Positions 1 to 11,534 of a stretch of 64,000 nt of DNA are shown here, piece by piece. Each line of letters opens with the position of its first letter. Positions within the stretch are counted from its first letter, which is position 1. The position numbers and the translations under genes are program-made. Under the pieces are notes generated by a model. It searched no databases. It was not told the DNA's origin and saw nothing but the letters and a program-made list of their open reading frames with translations. Location of the stretch: NCBI GenBank assembly GCA_033032175.1, contig CM065311.1:9355190-9419189 (forward strand). The letters run 5' to 3'. Source of the stretch: Saturnia japonica (lineage: Eukaryota > Arthropoda > Insecta > Lepidoptera > Saturniidae).

Positions 1-1173
1 GTGATAAATTGTTTAAAAAAAAGATAGCGCGTGTGTCAGCTCCGACGCACGACCGGAGTTTACTCCTTAAATCTCGATAGAGAGTAGTATATTCTTTGTT
101 CTTTAAGTACGATTGTCTTTGGATATGCAATAGGTAAAGAGGTTAACGCTTTTATAGATTTCATTCCTCATAAAATTTTCATACCGAGCTCCTTAGATGA
201 AAATAGATTCTTATGGAGTAAACCCAAAAAAAACTTACAAATACTAATGGGTGGCATTTTTGTGATTGGGACAATAAAAACCCTTAAACAAATTGCCACT
301 CTTTATTACCTATTAGCTAACGTTTCCATTAGTGTGACATAAAATTATGTACCTACAGGAAACATAATATAAAACCAGGAAAGACTACAGACAAAGATAG
401 GCTTTAGGTCTCAGCATTTTTTTCTCTCTGATCTGGCGTACTTCCTTTTTTGCAAAATAATGTATTAGTTCATCAAAGTCTATTTTACTTTCCAGGGTTA
501 TATTATATTATGACTAGCTGTGCCACATGGTATCACCCGTGTTAATGTTATCGGACAAACACCGTCTCACCAACGCACACGTTGAAGAACACGGGAAGTC
601 TATCATAATTGTTCTTTCCGCCAGTACAAATTATATTATCTTTTCATTATCTCCTAAAGTATGTGTCCAAATAATATACTATAACGAGCAAAATTTAACT
701 TCATAAAATTGTCTTTATGATGAAGAAACTTTTGTTCCTAAGGAATAATATGGCATGTCGAAAAATAATGCTTCTATATCATTTTTAATTTTCAACAAAA
801 CTTGGTCACAAAATACCTTATTGTGGCTTATGTATAATAGGCATGTGATATCGCGATTTTTTTTAAATTTACTAAGTAGCAATATTATTGTAGAACATTG
901 TATTTCCGTATCATTAACGATTACGCCAGCGCACGCGGTTAAAGCGGTTCGGGAGGGCCTCGACTTCCGTAAAAAAACCAGTATAACTTCTAACGCGCGC
1001 ACAATTGATACACTCAACCCCTTTTTTGTATTGTTTTCTAATTATTTTTACGGGAAACCTAACAGTTTACACCGTAACACAACAATAATTAGTTGGTAAA
1101 AGGTTGGTAAACGCATAACGTCTGAATTGAACCCTACTTTTAAGAAACGAGCAAGCTAATTGCATATTATTTA
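1..1173. other. AT-rich DNA, nothing recognised
   Basis: No open frame with recognisable content. The stretch around 520-560 resembles a common lepidopteran dispersed repeat (GCTGTGCCACATGG), but this is weak. The two overlapping 100-residue open frames at 715-1099 look like chance. Confidence 0.4.
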
Positions 1174-1258
1174 ATGCCCCAAGCCCGGTGAAGCTGTCAA
1201 AACCTCTAATGGCTCTAGGGCTCTTTAGGCTATCAGTATAGTCAGTTCGAAAAAAAAC
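1174..1258 (+). repeat. Jockey 3' end fragment (tail only)
   Basis: CCCCAAGCCCGGTGAAGCTG through the final TATAGTCAGTTC and an A run matches the 3' ends of the Jockey copies at 5811-5890, 14070-14162 and 60970-61066. It is an extreme 5' truncation of that element. Confidence 0.75.
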
Positions 1259-1310
1259 TTAGTATCACATCATCATAATATGAGATGTTATTTCAAATAC
1301 TTATAATAAA

Positions 1311-1395
1311 ACTAGCGACTCGCCCCAGCTTCGCAGAGCACAATTTATAAAGTGGTGTATTTAATGTCTAAAAAAGCCTTATTTAGAGTTTATCG
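1311..1395 (+). repeat. Dispersed repeat copy 1 (CTAGCGACTCGCCCCAGC)
   Basis: About 85 bp that recurs inverted at about 50845-50936, sharing ACTAGCGACYCGCCCCAGCT, then AAGTGGTGTATTT and AGAGTTTATCG. It ends where the non-LTR reverse transcriptase homology starts. Confidence 0.65.
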
Positions 1396-3400
1396 TTTCT
1401 TGACATTGAGGGCGCCTTCGACAATACACCTACAAAATCGCTGACTCGGGGTCTTGTGACCAAGAATGTAGATGCGACCACCATTAGGTGGATTGAAGCA
1501 ATGCTCTCAACCCGTACTGTTAAACTGTCATTATATGGCACTAATCATGAGGTGGTTACCACAAAAGTTTGTCCTCAAGGCGGTGTACTATCGCCCCTAC
1601 TGTGGACCCTGACGGTTGACCAGCTTTTGCATAAGATGGAGGAATTGATGATTGACGTCCAGGGCTATGCTGATGACCTGGTGATAGTTGTTCGAGGTTT
1701 CTGTCAAAGTACCATTTCGTACCTTATGCAGAAAGCGTTATATGCCATTCAAAACTGGTGCAAGGATAATGAGTTGAGGGTTAATGCAGATAAAACCGTT
1801 ATAGTACCATTTATAAATTATTGATTGTAAAATGATAAATTAGTACAACCCTCACTAAATGCCAAGACAATTTCCTTTTCATCAAAGGTCAAGTACTTGG
1901 AGGTAAGCGTGGACCTAAAATTGACCTGGAATAGACAGATTGATGCTTCAATTCAGAAAGCAAAAATAGCAATGGGTATCTGTGGACGACTGGCAGGTAA
2001 GCGCTGGGGTTTAAACCCTAAGTTGATTATGTGGCTCTACATCGCCGTGGTTATTTATACCCATAATAACATACGCCTGTGTGCTTTGGTGTAGGAAGGC
2101 AAACCAGTCGACTGTCAGGGCCCATTTAGGTAGAGTACAAAGAATGGCGTCTATCTTAGCGACAGGCGCCATGTCAACCTCCCTGGAGCGGTTCTGAAAG
2201 CTGTGTTAAATCTTACGCCCCTTCACCTATACGTAGAGAAGGTGGCGATGTTAAGAATGCACAGAATGTATGCCCAGGGGAGGGTGCACTGGTTATCCCT
2301 GTCCTTGAGATTCTTACTAGACTCAGTTATAGCAACACCAGTTTTGGGAATGATATCAGACATGACTCCCAAAACTATTTTAGAAAAAAATTATACTATA
2401 GAAATCCCTCCACGGAACTCTTGAATTAAAGCCGAGATAACGTGGAAACCAGGTAGTCTACTATGGTATACTGACGGGTCCAAATCTGGATAGAACGTAG
2501 GCTGTGGAATATATGGGGAGCGACCTAATCTTAGGAAACACATTAGTCTTGGCAGTTTCACCTCCATTTTCCAAGCGGAAGTGTACGGCATACTTGAGTG
2601 TGCCAATATCAATCTGCAAAAGGCCTACGTTAATCACACGATTTACATTCAGTCGGACAGCCAGACCGCTCTCTTGGCACTGGCTTCAGATTCGACAGAA
2701 TTGAATCTTGTGGCCAAATGTGTGGCAATGCTGAACAGTCTGGGTAAAAATAACAGACTAATCCTGCGATGGGTCCCGGGGCAGACAGGAATTCCAGGCA
2801 ACGAGTCTGCGGACGAACTTGCAAGAGCTAAAGCTGCGAAAAAACAGATTGGTCCTGAACCATTCTGTGGTATCCCAAAAAGCCTTGTTCGATTGACCTT
2901 AAAGAACCATTGTAACCAAGAGGCTATAATGTTCTGGTACAATTTACCAGGACAAAATCATTCCAATGAGCTTATTGGCGCGTTTAACCATCGTAGAGCT
3001 GGAGAAGCTCTGATGCTTAGTAGGAATCAGCTACGAATCTTAGTGAGGGCACTCACTGGATGCTGTTGTCTAAATAAACATTTGTACAACATTGGTGTCC
3101 AGGGCACAAAAGATTGCAGATACTGTAAAAGTGCGGACGAAACTCCAAAGCACCTCTTATGTGATTGTGACCCACTAATACCTAAACGTAACCGGATTCT
3201 GGGAAAGCATTTGCTGCTTCCAGAAGAGGTTCAGTTGCTCTCGGCTAATAAAGTCCTGCAGTACATCAAAGCTATAGGACTTGATGGGGAGGTTTAGCAG
3301 TGTGGGGCGATCACAATAGATCTCATTGGTCACAGTGATACAGGACTGCATAAGCCTGCACAGCCCCCGTTTAGAATAATAATAATTATACTTCATAGCT
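1393..3400 (+). mobile_element. Decayed non-LTR retrotransposon with RT and RNase H (I/LOA/R1-like)
   Basis: This element is truncated at its 5' end inside the reverse transcriptase: FLDIEGAFDN at 1393, VCPQGGVLSPLLW near 1570 and the catalytic YADD near 1667. In-frame stops at 1822 and 1828 and frame breaks after 2094 disrupt it. RNase H starts near 2430 with WYTDGSKSG, an in-frame TAG near 2490, QAEVYG, QSDSQTALLAL and GNESADELA, and is open to 3297. A CCHC-like cluster (CRYCKSADETPKHLLCDC) follows. The 3' UTR ends in an ATAATAATAATTATA tail near 3395. An RNase H domain on a non-LTR element points to the I, LOA, R1 or related clades; I cannot tell which. Confidence 0.85.
2430..3297 (+). pseudogene. 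RNase H and C-terminal zinc-binding region of the non-LTR element
   Basis: One frame with a single TAG near 2490 covers the whole RNase H fold. The acidic residues are visible in YTDGS, AEVYG, QSDSQ and ESADELA. The C-terminal tail carries cysteines and a histidine spaced like a zinc knuckle. It is the longest open frame in the first 4 kb. RNase H removes RNA from the RNA/DNA hybrid during retrotransposition. Confidence 0.8.
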
Positions 3401-3401
3401 A

Positions 3402-3580
3402 CCTCATTAGTGTAGTGGTTCTAAACGCGACTGCTATGCTCGAGGTCCTAGGTTCGATTCCCAGGTCGATCAAAGTGATATTGGGGTTTTCAATGAAATT
3501 CTCAGTCGCCGCTCAGAGTTTAGCTTTGTGCCGGATTAATGGCAAAAGGCTCGCCTAGTATTACATGAGACCTAAAAACA
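3402..3580 (+). repeat. tRNA-derived SINE (lepidopteran type)
   Basis: The head has an A-box-like TAGTGTAGTGGTT and the B-box GGTTCGATTCC. The body ends with GGATTAATGGCAAAAGGCTC and GCCTAGTATTACATGAGACC, which resembles a widespread lepidopteran SINE. The ends do not pair as an acceptor stem, so it is not a tRNA gene. It directly follows the tail of the non-LTR element. Confidence 0.75.
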
Positions 3581-3599
3581 TACCCGGCAAACTGTGCAT

Positions 3600-3745
3600 G
3601 TACACTACTTACGGCTTTTCAATCCACTACGGCTTCGGGAGTCCTACGATTTCGAGAATCCACTATAAATCAATTTCTATAGTCCACTACAGCTTCGGGA
3701 GTCCACGGAACTTCGAGTATCCACTATTCCAATCCAATCCAATGA
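3600..3745 (+). repeat. Two 60-bp tandem repeat units
   Basis: TCCACTACGGCTTCGGGAGT at 3623 and TCCACTACAGCTTCGGGAGT at 3683 are 60 bp apart and share flanking sequence such as TTTCGAGAATCCACTA / CTTCGAGTATCCACTA. No coding content. Confidence 0.7.
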
Positions 3746-4489
3746 TCTTCAGGGTTCTCTACCAAATATAAACCTCTACGAAATTCTAGGAGACTTTTCG
3801 AGGGGCATCTTCGATAAAACTCTACGAGACTTATAAGTAATGTGTATGCGAGGAGTAAATTTTGCGGTTCCCTATTCTTCCCTCACATACCACATGGAGC
3901 GGCGGTTTTAAATTAAGCTGCCTGCCTCCTAGTCTGGTGTGGCCTTCGATAATATAGTTCAGTGAGCAATGAACGACAGACAACTATTTCAATTGTTACA
4001 TCCAATTGAATATATGGGAAGGAACATCATCCACTGACCTTGAACTTCTGAAACTGCTTCCTCTCCCAATCCAGACTGGAATTTAGATACGTCATTAATC
4101 CCAACGCTGCACACAAGCATATTCCATCTCACTAAATATTCTTCACCACGTTAACGGATCGTATATTATATTAAACAAAAATGCAAATCCTTTACTAAAA
4201 CCTTTACGAGTCTTGAGACACATCCTTCGAAAGCATTTTTAAGTTGAAAAGCAAAGAATCCTCTACGAGCCTGAGAAGCATCTTCGAGAATCTTTTACGA
4301 GAACAATAAAAGCAGACTGGTACAGAGCGCGCACCGTCTATCAGAATCACCGTGTCGGAGTAAAAGGGCCATCTATGATCACAATAACACAACTTCCGCT
4401 TAATGACACTGTTTTAAATTAAAATTTGAAATATGTCCCTACATATAACTTCCCGTTCGCGCTTGCGCTATATAAACGAAGGAACGGAG
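3746..4489. other. Degenerate short-repeat region, no gene
   Basis: It contains scattered related words such as CTACGAG, TCTTCGA and GCATCTTCGA at 3776-3830 and 4200-4310, as if from an old satellite. Nothing coding is recognisable. Confidence 0.4.
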
Positions 4490-4497
4490 TGATGCCA

Positions 4498-5892
4498 CAG
4501 GCATAGTTAAGCTCCAGGTGTCTTCTACCCAACCTTTTCTATCCTTACCATCCCATCCTCGTGGTTGTTTGGGCGGAGCCGCGGTTTTACCGGTCTGCGT
4601 CCACTGCCACGAGACTGTTAGGGACTCCTATAGGGAAAACGTTAGGTTCTTTTCCTGCGAGTCATTGTACCTCACCGCAGGTCTCATTGCTCCGGGCTCG
4701 GATAGCCCGTTAAACTCATTCGGCGTAACCACCTGCCCTCCAGGCAGGAAGGTTTTTGAATTCACTCCCCGCCCTCCAAACCGCCACCGTGATGGCCGAA
4801 ACATTAACCTACGCGGATTTAGAGTCGCGTTTTAAACAGCTGGAAGCCGAATTAGCTTCGTGTCATTATACATGCCATCGCTTAGCGATCAGTATGTTAG
4901 CCGGGCACAGATGGCAGACTCACTTCGCCCCGTCGCGTCTAAAAAGTGCGTTGCTGTCGCGCACACCACCACCTCCCCTCCGCCGCGTTCTCACCCGCCG
5001 CCCCGTAAAACCCGTTGCTCCCGCAGTACCAACGCTGTCAAACTCTTTTTCGTCCCTTCCGGTCGAGATTGATATTGATCATCCTTCGATTCATGCCTAC
5101 GCCGAACACCTTTCTCGCTCCTACTTCGACACCGCGTCGAATCACGCGAATCCATTAATCAAAGCGGCAACTACCTATGTACCGCTCCCCAATGCCTGCC
5201 GGCGTAAACGCCGGCCACGTAACATCTTCACTGACCCGCTCGACCAAATCGAAACAGCAAACGCGTTCTACTCCATAGACAGAGCCCACGCCCGCGTAAC
5301 CACCGTTCTCTCCGCAGAGGACGGGCGGTCAACTTCGCTCCCGCACACCCGCCACGTCCACCCTCTCTAGCGGCAACCCAAGCCTAGGTCCGTTCCTCGG
5401 TGTGAAGCCCTAGGGTCAGGCAGCCAACCGCGCGACACAAGTAACACTATACGTGCAATACTTAGCTACCCACATACAACATTACACACGTATGAATACA
5501 CACTCGTGCACACCACACAGGTACATGGGTTCTGTAAGAGACCTTTTTTTCTTTTTTTTGCGCTAGTTAGTGTAGAAATACTTTCAAATCACTAAATACA
5601 CATACACATGGTTCCTTCCTTCCTCCCAGAAGGAAGAGAATATGTCTGTGCGTATATATTAGTTAGCTCGAATTTCTAGGAGTAGGGAATTAGCCAGATC
5701 GCGACCTATTCGCATGCGCGACGACCGCCCGAGCCGAGGCTCGGCCACTCTGGCTCCTTCGTACAAGTCGTTAAAACATTTCGCGGCTGAGTGCCCTCTT
5801 TGCTCGCCCCCAAGTTCGGTGAAGCTGTAAAAGCCGCAGCGGCTTCAGGGCCCCTAAGGTTAACAGTATAGTCAGTTCTAAAAAAAGAAAAA
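4498..5892 (+). mobile_element. Jockey copy 1, full ends but internally deleted
   Basis: The element appears to keep both ends: an 8-bp target duplication TGATGCCA lies at 4490-4497 and 5893-5900, and the 3' end matches the other Jockey tails and finishes in an A-rich tail. The middle is missing: a 5' UTR of about 290 bp, then ORF1 from ATG 4792, then directly the last part of ORF2 and the 3' UTR (5371-5880). Endonuclease and reverse transcriptase are absent, so any movement would depend on full-length relatives. Confidence 0.8.
4792..5370 (+). CDS. ORF1::ORF2 fusion of deleted Jockey element
   Basis: About 192 residues. The start reads MAETLTYADLESRFKQLEAE, a coiled-coil-like gag beginning, followed by a basic, proline-rich stretch. 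Near 5067 it runs without a frame break into the end of ORF2 ([19 protein letters not shown]...RRPRNIFTDP), also seen in Jockey copies 2 and 3. The word GATATTGATC at the junction resembles GATATGGATC in ORF2, suggesting a microhomology deletion. The reading frame stays open to 5370, past the place where ORF2 of copy 2 stops. Whether it is translated is unknown. Confidence 0.6.
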   Translation: MAETLTYADLESRFKQLEAELASCHYTCHRLAISMLAGHRWQTHFAPSRLKSALLSRTPPPPLRRVLTRRPVKPVAPAVPTLSNSFSSLPVEIDIDHPSIHAYAEHLSRSYFDTASNHANPLIKAATTYVPLPNACRRKRRPRNIFTDPLDQIETANAFYSIDRAHARVTTVLSAEDGRSTSLPHTRHVHPL

Positions 5893-5900
5893 TGATGCCA

Positions 5901-6140
5901 TACACTTTATTAGAGAACGTTGTACAGTGCGGATACGCTGTATGTTCGTATTATTGGAATCAGTCTATCAAAATAAACCTGTCGTGATAGTTCAAGAGCC
6001 GCCCTAGTTTGTGTCGCCCTCGATCAGGGCCGCCCCGGTTCATCCGCCACCCTAGGACAAAAGATCGCGAAATACGCCCATACAGCGTACCTACTCAGTC
6101 ATATATATTAATTTACAATTTCAAAGATTAAAATAAAAAA
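5901..6140. other. Intergenic, nothing recognised
   Basis: A GC-rich patch at 6000-6060 (GCCGCCCTAG, GGCCGCCCCGGTTC) stands out in AT-rich DNA, but no gene or repeat is assigned. Confidence 0.3.
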
Positions 6141-6850
6141 ATGTAATTCTAATAAATAAATATTATAAGCGAAGTTTCACTATCGTCTTCGTCAACATCA
6201 TCATTCGACTCGTCATCCCTACTACTACAGTCGGAATCTACTTCGGGTACAGTGGAGACCTCTTCGACTTCGCTGAATAAAAACGACTTCACTTTCTTGT
6301 TCATCTTCCGACGAATGCTACGCAGGTTGGGCAAACGCATTAATTTCTCAATTCAGTGATTGGGTAAGCCTCTTTACCGTCAAATCTAACAGTGACTGTA
6401 ATTTTATCTTAGCTGAGTTATTGGTAATAGTTATATCTTCCTCTTGAATAAGCGCAAAGTGATATATAGAGCGAGCGCTTTCTGTGCAGAAACTTCTTGT
6501 GGTTGTGACGTTTGACCACCAATAAAACTCAGTACTTTGGCTAGCTCTTGTGGGATTATCTTGCAAATACTTCATAACATTAGCCATATCTCCTTTTCCA
6601 GCTGACTTGAGAGCGCATTCATAAGAAAAAAAATTGCATACTCAGAGTAGTTACACAGACTTCTTCAGTGCGTCTTTTTTTCCTGACGATTCGTCAAATC
6701 TTCAAAGGATTTTCACGGAGACTTTTGAGTTGAAGTTGACACATCTGATTTGGACGGGCTCACTACTTCAGTAGCTTCTTCTGTTTGGACTATGTTTTCC
6801 TTGGCAAACTCTGGTCAATTTACTTCAGAACTAAGCCAATTAGATTTTTT
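6141..6850 (-). pseudogene. Unidentified decayed coding region
   Basis: Reading right to left, coding-like peptides appear in changing frames: NIVQTEEATEVVSPSKSDVS, KSFEDLTNRQ (with stops), then KSAGKGDMANVMKYLQDNPT to TARSIYHFALIQEED (6587-6348), and an acidic tail SDCSSRDDESNDDVDEDDSE near 6200. The words KSFEDLTNRQ and GKGDMANVMKYLQDNPTRAS look like a conserved protein module. I cannot name the family. Frame changes near 6640 and 6345 and several stops argue for a pseudogene. Confidence 0.4.
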
Positions 6851-7764
6851 TTAAGAAGTTAGCATATCTTTGGGATTTGACCCATCTATTTTTTATACGA
6901 AAACAAAATCGACACCAATTTTTGAGTTCTTTTTCGGAACTTTGATTTTAGAATACTAAATATATAAATAATCCTACTCTAGTAGATCAATATGCTGGCG
7001 AAGAGCAACATAGAGATCAAGATTCATTACAAAGCCACGGAAACATAATGACAACACGCAATGAGATCGTAATTGCAATTATTTTGTTAATATTTTGTAC
7101 CACTTATATACACGCAGGTATTACTGGCTAGTAAACAAGGATTAACTACCACCCATTAATATTCCAGGAATCGCAGTTGCTGTTTAATATAATCCTTTCA
7201 AATTTAATAAACGTCCTATTGTCATAGAGGAACCAAGCTTATCAATTCGGGTGTCACAAACAACCCTGCCATGGTATTATTCATTAGTTGGGTAATAAAC
7301 GTACTTACGTGTTTTATGACTACCATGTAAGTTTCCTCATTTAACCAAATTTTTTTACATTTTATTAAGGGTATTTTTTTTTACTTTTAATCTAAGATAG
7401 ATAACGTAAACAGAATATAATCTCGATACCTAATAACACCTTCACGGATCCGACGGGGTTTTTACGCTTAACGCTTAGGTATCTAAAGGGATGATTTTTA
7501 CAAACTGACAAGTATAACTAATTGCATGTATTTTTTTGTACTTATTTCTCTCATGGTATCGCTAAACTTTTCCATACCAACGGTTCAATCGTTTATACAC
7601 ACGGTTGGCTAAAAAATATATAAATAATCTTTATAAATTAGATCAGTACTGGATAGTTATTGTTATTAAAGATACGCTGAATAGTTTTTTTTTTATTCAA
7701 ATTTATGTAGAGAACACTCTGTGGCTCTTTGGTCGTAGGTCACTATTTGTAAAATTTTGGCGCC
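6851..7764. other. AT-rich, nothing recognised
   Basis: No coding or repeat structure could be supported in this stretch. Confidence 0.4.
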
Positions 7765-7769
7765 ATTTA

Positions 7770-8236
7770 GTACTGTAGAAGTCTTAAAGGTGATTGCTTC
7801 ATATGAAAACAATGGGGAAAATTTAAAGTTATAATAAAAAAGGGAAGTAGGTAATAATAACATTTTTCGAGAAGAATTAATCGGTTAGAAAGATTATCTG
7901 CAATGCTCGAAAAACGATGGTTTTTCACGCTGTGAAGCATTTTCCCACGTAACAAATTATTTCAAATGTTCCGCGTGTACGTAAACAGAGATGGTCATCT
8001 CGTCGAGATGATAAAAATATCGTTCGTTTGGCAAAATAAAATCCCTTCAAAGGGTCTAATGAGCTGAAAAAAGAATATTTTGGTGAAAACAACCCTTCAG
8101 CAATCTCGGCACGCACTATTCGGAGGCGTTTGTTAGATGAAAAGTTGCATGGAAGGATAGCAAGAAAGGTGCCCATGTTGACTCTGTGCCATAGGCAAGC
8201 CCGGCTTGCATTTGCAAGAAGGTATAAAAACTGGAC
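7770..8236 (+). pseudogene. Tc1-like transposase fragment (N-terminal half)
   Basis: In broken frames it reads VIASYENNGENLKVI, RINRLERLSAMLEKR and then SARTIRRRLLDEKLHGRIAR with KVPMLTLCHRQARLAFARRY and KNWT, the helix-turn-helix/linker region of Tc1-family transposases. Stops and shifts occur near 7855, 7935 and 8030. It is cut at 8236 by a palindrome and a SINE. Confidence 0.7.
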
Positions 8237-8270
8237 AGTTTTAATTGTCCAGTTTCATTATTATTTTACA

Positions 8271-8500
8271 GGCCTCGTGGCGCAGTGGTAGTAAACGCTA
8301 CTATTGAGCCGAGAGATCGCGGGTTCGATCCCCGCCCATGACTGACTTTGTGTGATGAGCATAAATGTCAGTTGTGTGTGTCTGGGTGTTAATATCTATA
8401 TATATATATGTATGTATATCAGCTGTTTAGTTACCATAATACAAGCTTTGCTTAGTTTAAAATTAAATGGCCGTGTGAAATTGTGTCCTTCATATATTAG
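8271..8500 (+). repeat. tRNA-derived SINE copy A
   Basis: The head is GGCCTCGTGGCGCAGTGGTA with A-box TGGCGCAGTGG and B-box GGTTCGATCCC; the body is GCATAAATGTCAGTTGTGTG through ACCATAATACAAGCTTTGCT and CCGTGTGAAATTGTGTCC. The same sequence occurs inverted at 52029-53837, where a Tc1 element interrupts it. Confidence 0.82.
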
Positions 8501-9499
8501 GTATTTACCTATGAAATGCCGTTCTGCAGTACTGGCCATTTCAAATCAAAATAATTTTTGTTTGACTAAGAATTGTAATGTCAAATTAATTTTATTTTAA
8601 AAACATGGAATTCTTTTTCCAAAAGTAGTCATTTGTTTATTGATTAGTGTTACATTTTCATCGCATTTCAATATTTTTTGTCATCATGGATACGTTAAAA
8701 ATTCGAGTAATTATGGAATATGAGTACCTAAGACCTATTATATTTTTTACTATAGAGAAGAAATCAAATTTGTAAAAAAAGTAGCGATTTTATTTTTACT
8801 AGCGGTCGCCCAATGATCGAAATTCGACCAGCAACTTTTTAATTATAAACTATTTTCTGTTTGACATTTGCAGTATGAACTTAAACAATGAATATTATAT
8901 CACTTGCTGTCAATTTTCATTGAGTGACAATGACAATATTCTAGGGAGTCTCAAGTTCAATAGCACTGGTTGAGTTAGGATTCGCAGTATCAATTTATTT
9001 TATTTAATATATTAGTAACGGATATTGTAGATAAATAGCTTTTTGCACTTCTCCATATAAACTTTAACCATGCCAAATCTGTCTTCCGTGCACGCAATGC
9101 GCTTAAAAAGGGTACAAAGTTTTTGCTTCTAATACCGTTTGCTCTATTTATGTGGCTATTTCATAACATAACTGGTTACTTCTAAGAAGGAACGATTTAG
9201 ATTAAAAAATCTGGAACTTGAAATCGTTCTTAATTATATGACTACAACTATATATATAAACTACTTTGCAAAAAACGGGCACCATAGAAATTTACGTTCT
9301 ACGGTCGATTACAGTTAATTAAATTGAATTTAATTGTTTGACGTAGCCTGTATACTTATAATCGTGTAAATTATGCGTGAAGTGAATTCTGACAATTTTT
9401 TCACAAATTTTCGATGAATTCTATAAAACCAACGTACACGTCCAAACAATAAGAAGTGTTCAGCAATAAAGACAAGTTTAATTTTTTTTTAAATATACT
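8501..9499. other. AT-rich, nothing recognised
   Basis: No coding content. The part near 9280-9480 could be the 3' flank or terminal region of the Tc1 remnant that follows, but I could not define an inverted repeat. Confidence 0.35.
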
Positions 9500-9890
9500 T
9501 ACAAATGTAGAAACCTAATAACAAGTGTGACCTCCTCTTGCCAAAATCAAGGCTTGAATAGCGTTTTGAGGAATATGTTCCCAGTCTTCTGCAATGACTA
9601 TTTATAGCTCCCTGATGCTTTGTGGAGCAGGTTGCACTGATCTTATCTATCTGTTTAGAACACCCCAGACATGCTCAATAGGGTTGAAGTCGGGACTTCG
9701 AGCTGGCCACTAAACAACGAATCCCAAGTACGTTTTGCATGTACGCTTCTACGTCGCTAGAAGATGCATGTGGAATTAGGACTTCCGTTATGTACTGGTG
9801 TGCATTTAATGTTCCGTTTTCTATGAAGATTTACTCTGTACGCTCCGTCGAATTAATTGCTGCCCAAACCATAACGGCGAAACTAATCGG
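9500..9890 (-). pseudogene. Tc1-like transposase remnant (C-terminal half)
   Basis: On the minus strand it reads FAVMVWAAINSTERTE, FIENGTLNAHQYITEVLIPH and, after a deletion of the second catalytic block, WPARSPDFNPIEHVWGVLNR, typical of DD34E Tc1 transposases. The middle (the HDNAP-type motif) is missing and stops are frequent. Confidence 0.72.
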
Positions 9891-11018
9891 AAGCGACGTA
9901 AGGCGTAGTCGACCACATAGTACATTATATTCCTACTGCAGTTGGTATATTATATGTTCTGTGTACTGTAGGCGACGTTTAAGGTGCAAGCCCGCAAGCT
10001 TATAGTATAGCTTTCTTTAACTCATGAATAATATTTACTAATAATTATTTATTGATATTCAGTTTTCTAAAAATTATTCTTTTTCAATTTATAATACCAT
10101 ACTTGGAAAATTCAGGGTGTCATTTCATTATTAATAGATTCAAGGATAACTTATTTCAGGTATAATAACGTATTCATTAAAAACGAGAAAATATATATCA
10201 AATAATTGAATATAATAATCTGGAAAACAACTTATTGGCTCACGAAATGTGAAGAACAAAAGTTGTTAGGATTGTGATTACAAATTTATGTAAAAATAAT
10301 CAAATCGTTTTTATAATTATTCTATGTGAAGCAAATGTACAAAAGTTATGTACATGTTTTCACAATTTTATTAATCGTATGAGATTTGCCAGGTGCACGT
10401 GTTGGTTTTATTTGCGCTTCAAAATAATATCTCTATTGGTAACTAAAAATCCTTATCTAACTTATTTTTCAAGGGAATCTGGTACAATAAAATTTAATTG
10501 AATCATTTTATAATTGGTTATCTAATTTCAATATCCAACAGTGTAACAAAATTTCACGTAAAATTTTTACTAACGTTTACTCAAATAAAACACCATTTTT
10601 TGGAATATGTTGATATATAAATCCCTTCCATTATTTAGGTACCTCTCATTTAAATAAAATATAAGCATAAGTTATCGTACATATTATAAAATTAATACAA
10701 CAGCATATCGTGCTATTTACCAGGAAAGTTAAAAACTGGTAGAACATGTCAATATTCTTTTATGAAAAGCATTAAAATTCTAGCATTAAAGATACGTAGG
10801 CAAACTACAAGCGGGTGCGTTTAGGACTGATAGTGCTATCTTTGCCACACGTATACTTATAAACTATATAGTAGATTTTTTTTTATTCACTTTCTTTTTA
10901 CACTCAGCTAAGGTTATAAAGCCAGTGTGACTGGTTGACGATAATAAAAATAACGTTTAACACAATACATATGATTTATAATTTAAATCGAAATACGCTA
11001 AAATTAACATGTTAACTA
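9891..11018. other. AT-rich intergenic, nothing recognised
   Basis: Very A/T-rich. No homology, array or long open frame can be supported. Confidence 0.4.
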
Positions 11019-11270
11019 TACTCGTACAAGTTCGTGCGCGACCGTCCTATGTTTCCGACAGACGTTGGCGGGGGCGAGGTACTATTGACGACATCGGGGA
11101 CGGGTAATATAGCGGAGAAAGGAAGCGCGTGCAACTGCGTAACGTAGGCGCGCAAGTCACAGTACACTGAAGTAAACAGTATTACGTTTTCATAAAAACG
11201 GCCGAAATGAAATCTAGGTAAACTTCAGTACCTACACAATAGACGCGATTACAAAATTTATAAGTAATGA
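11019..11270 (+). repeat. Left arm of a long inverted repeat
   Basis: From CAAGTTCGTGCGCGACC through GGCGCGC, AAGTAAACAGTATTACGT and AAATTTATAAGTAA it matches, in reverse complement, 14310-14580. The arms face each other across the Jockey copy at 11535-14162. It is clearly GC-richer than its surroundings. Confidence 0.75.
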
Positions 11271-11534
11271 CGAAATACTATATTAGTTACATCCTAGAAT
11301 TTAAAATTGTTTTTGATTTATTAAACTTTGAGCAAAAACTATTGTTTTATTTAAAAAAAATACATTCCTACTTACTACCTCACAATCACTTTTGAAAATG
11401 AAAATAAAACTCAAGTAGAAATAATTTAAATTAAAACTTAAATTATTTTTTTTAGTAGATAATATATTTTGATGAAAAGATGGTGACATTTTATTATAGC
11501 ATTATCAAATATGTAAGTAGGTAACCCAAGAAAT

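Noticed and set aside
715..1099. Two overlapping open frames of 100 and 114 residues on opposite strands
   Set aside because: No recognisable motif, no splice or promoter context and composition like the surrounding AT-rich DNA.
3412..3475. Possible tRNA gene
   Set aside because: It has polymerase III A and B boxes, but the ends cannot pair as an acceptor stem, and the sequence continues into a SINE body.
8271..8345. Possible tRNA gene
   Set aside because: Same reason: no acceptor pairing, and a second copy with the same downstream body exists at 52029-53837, so it is a SINE head.
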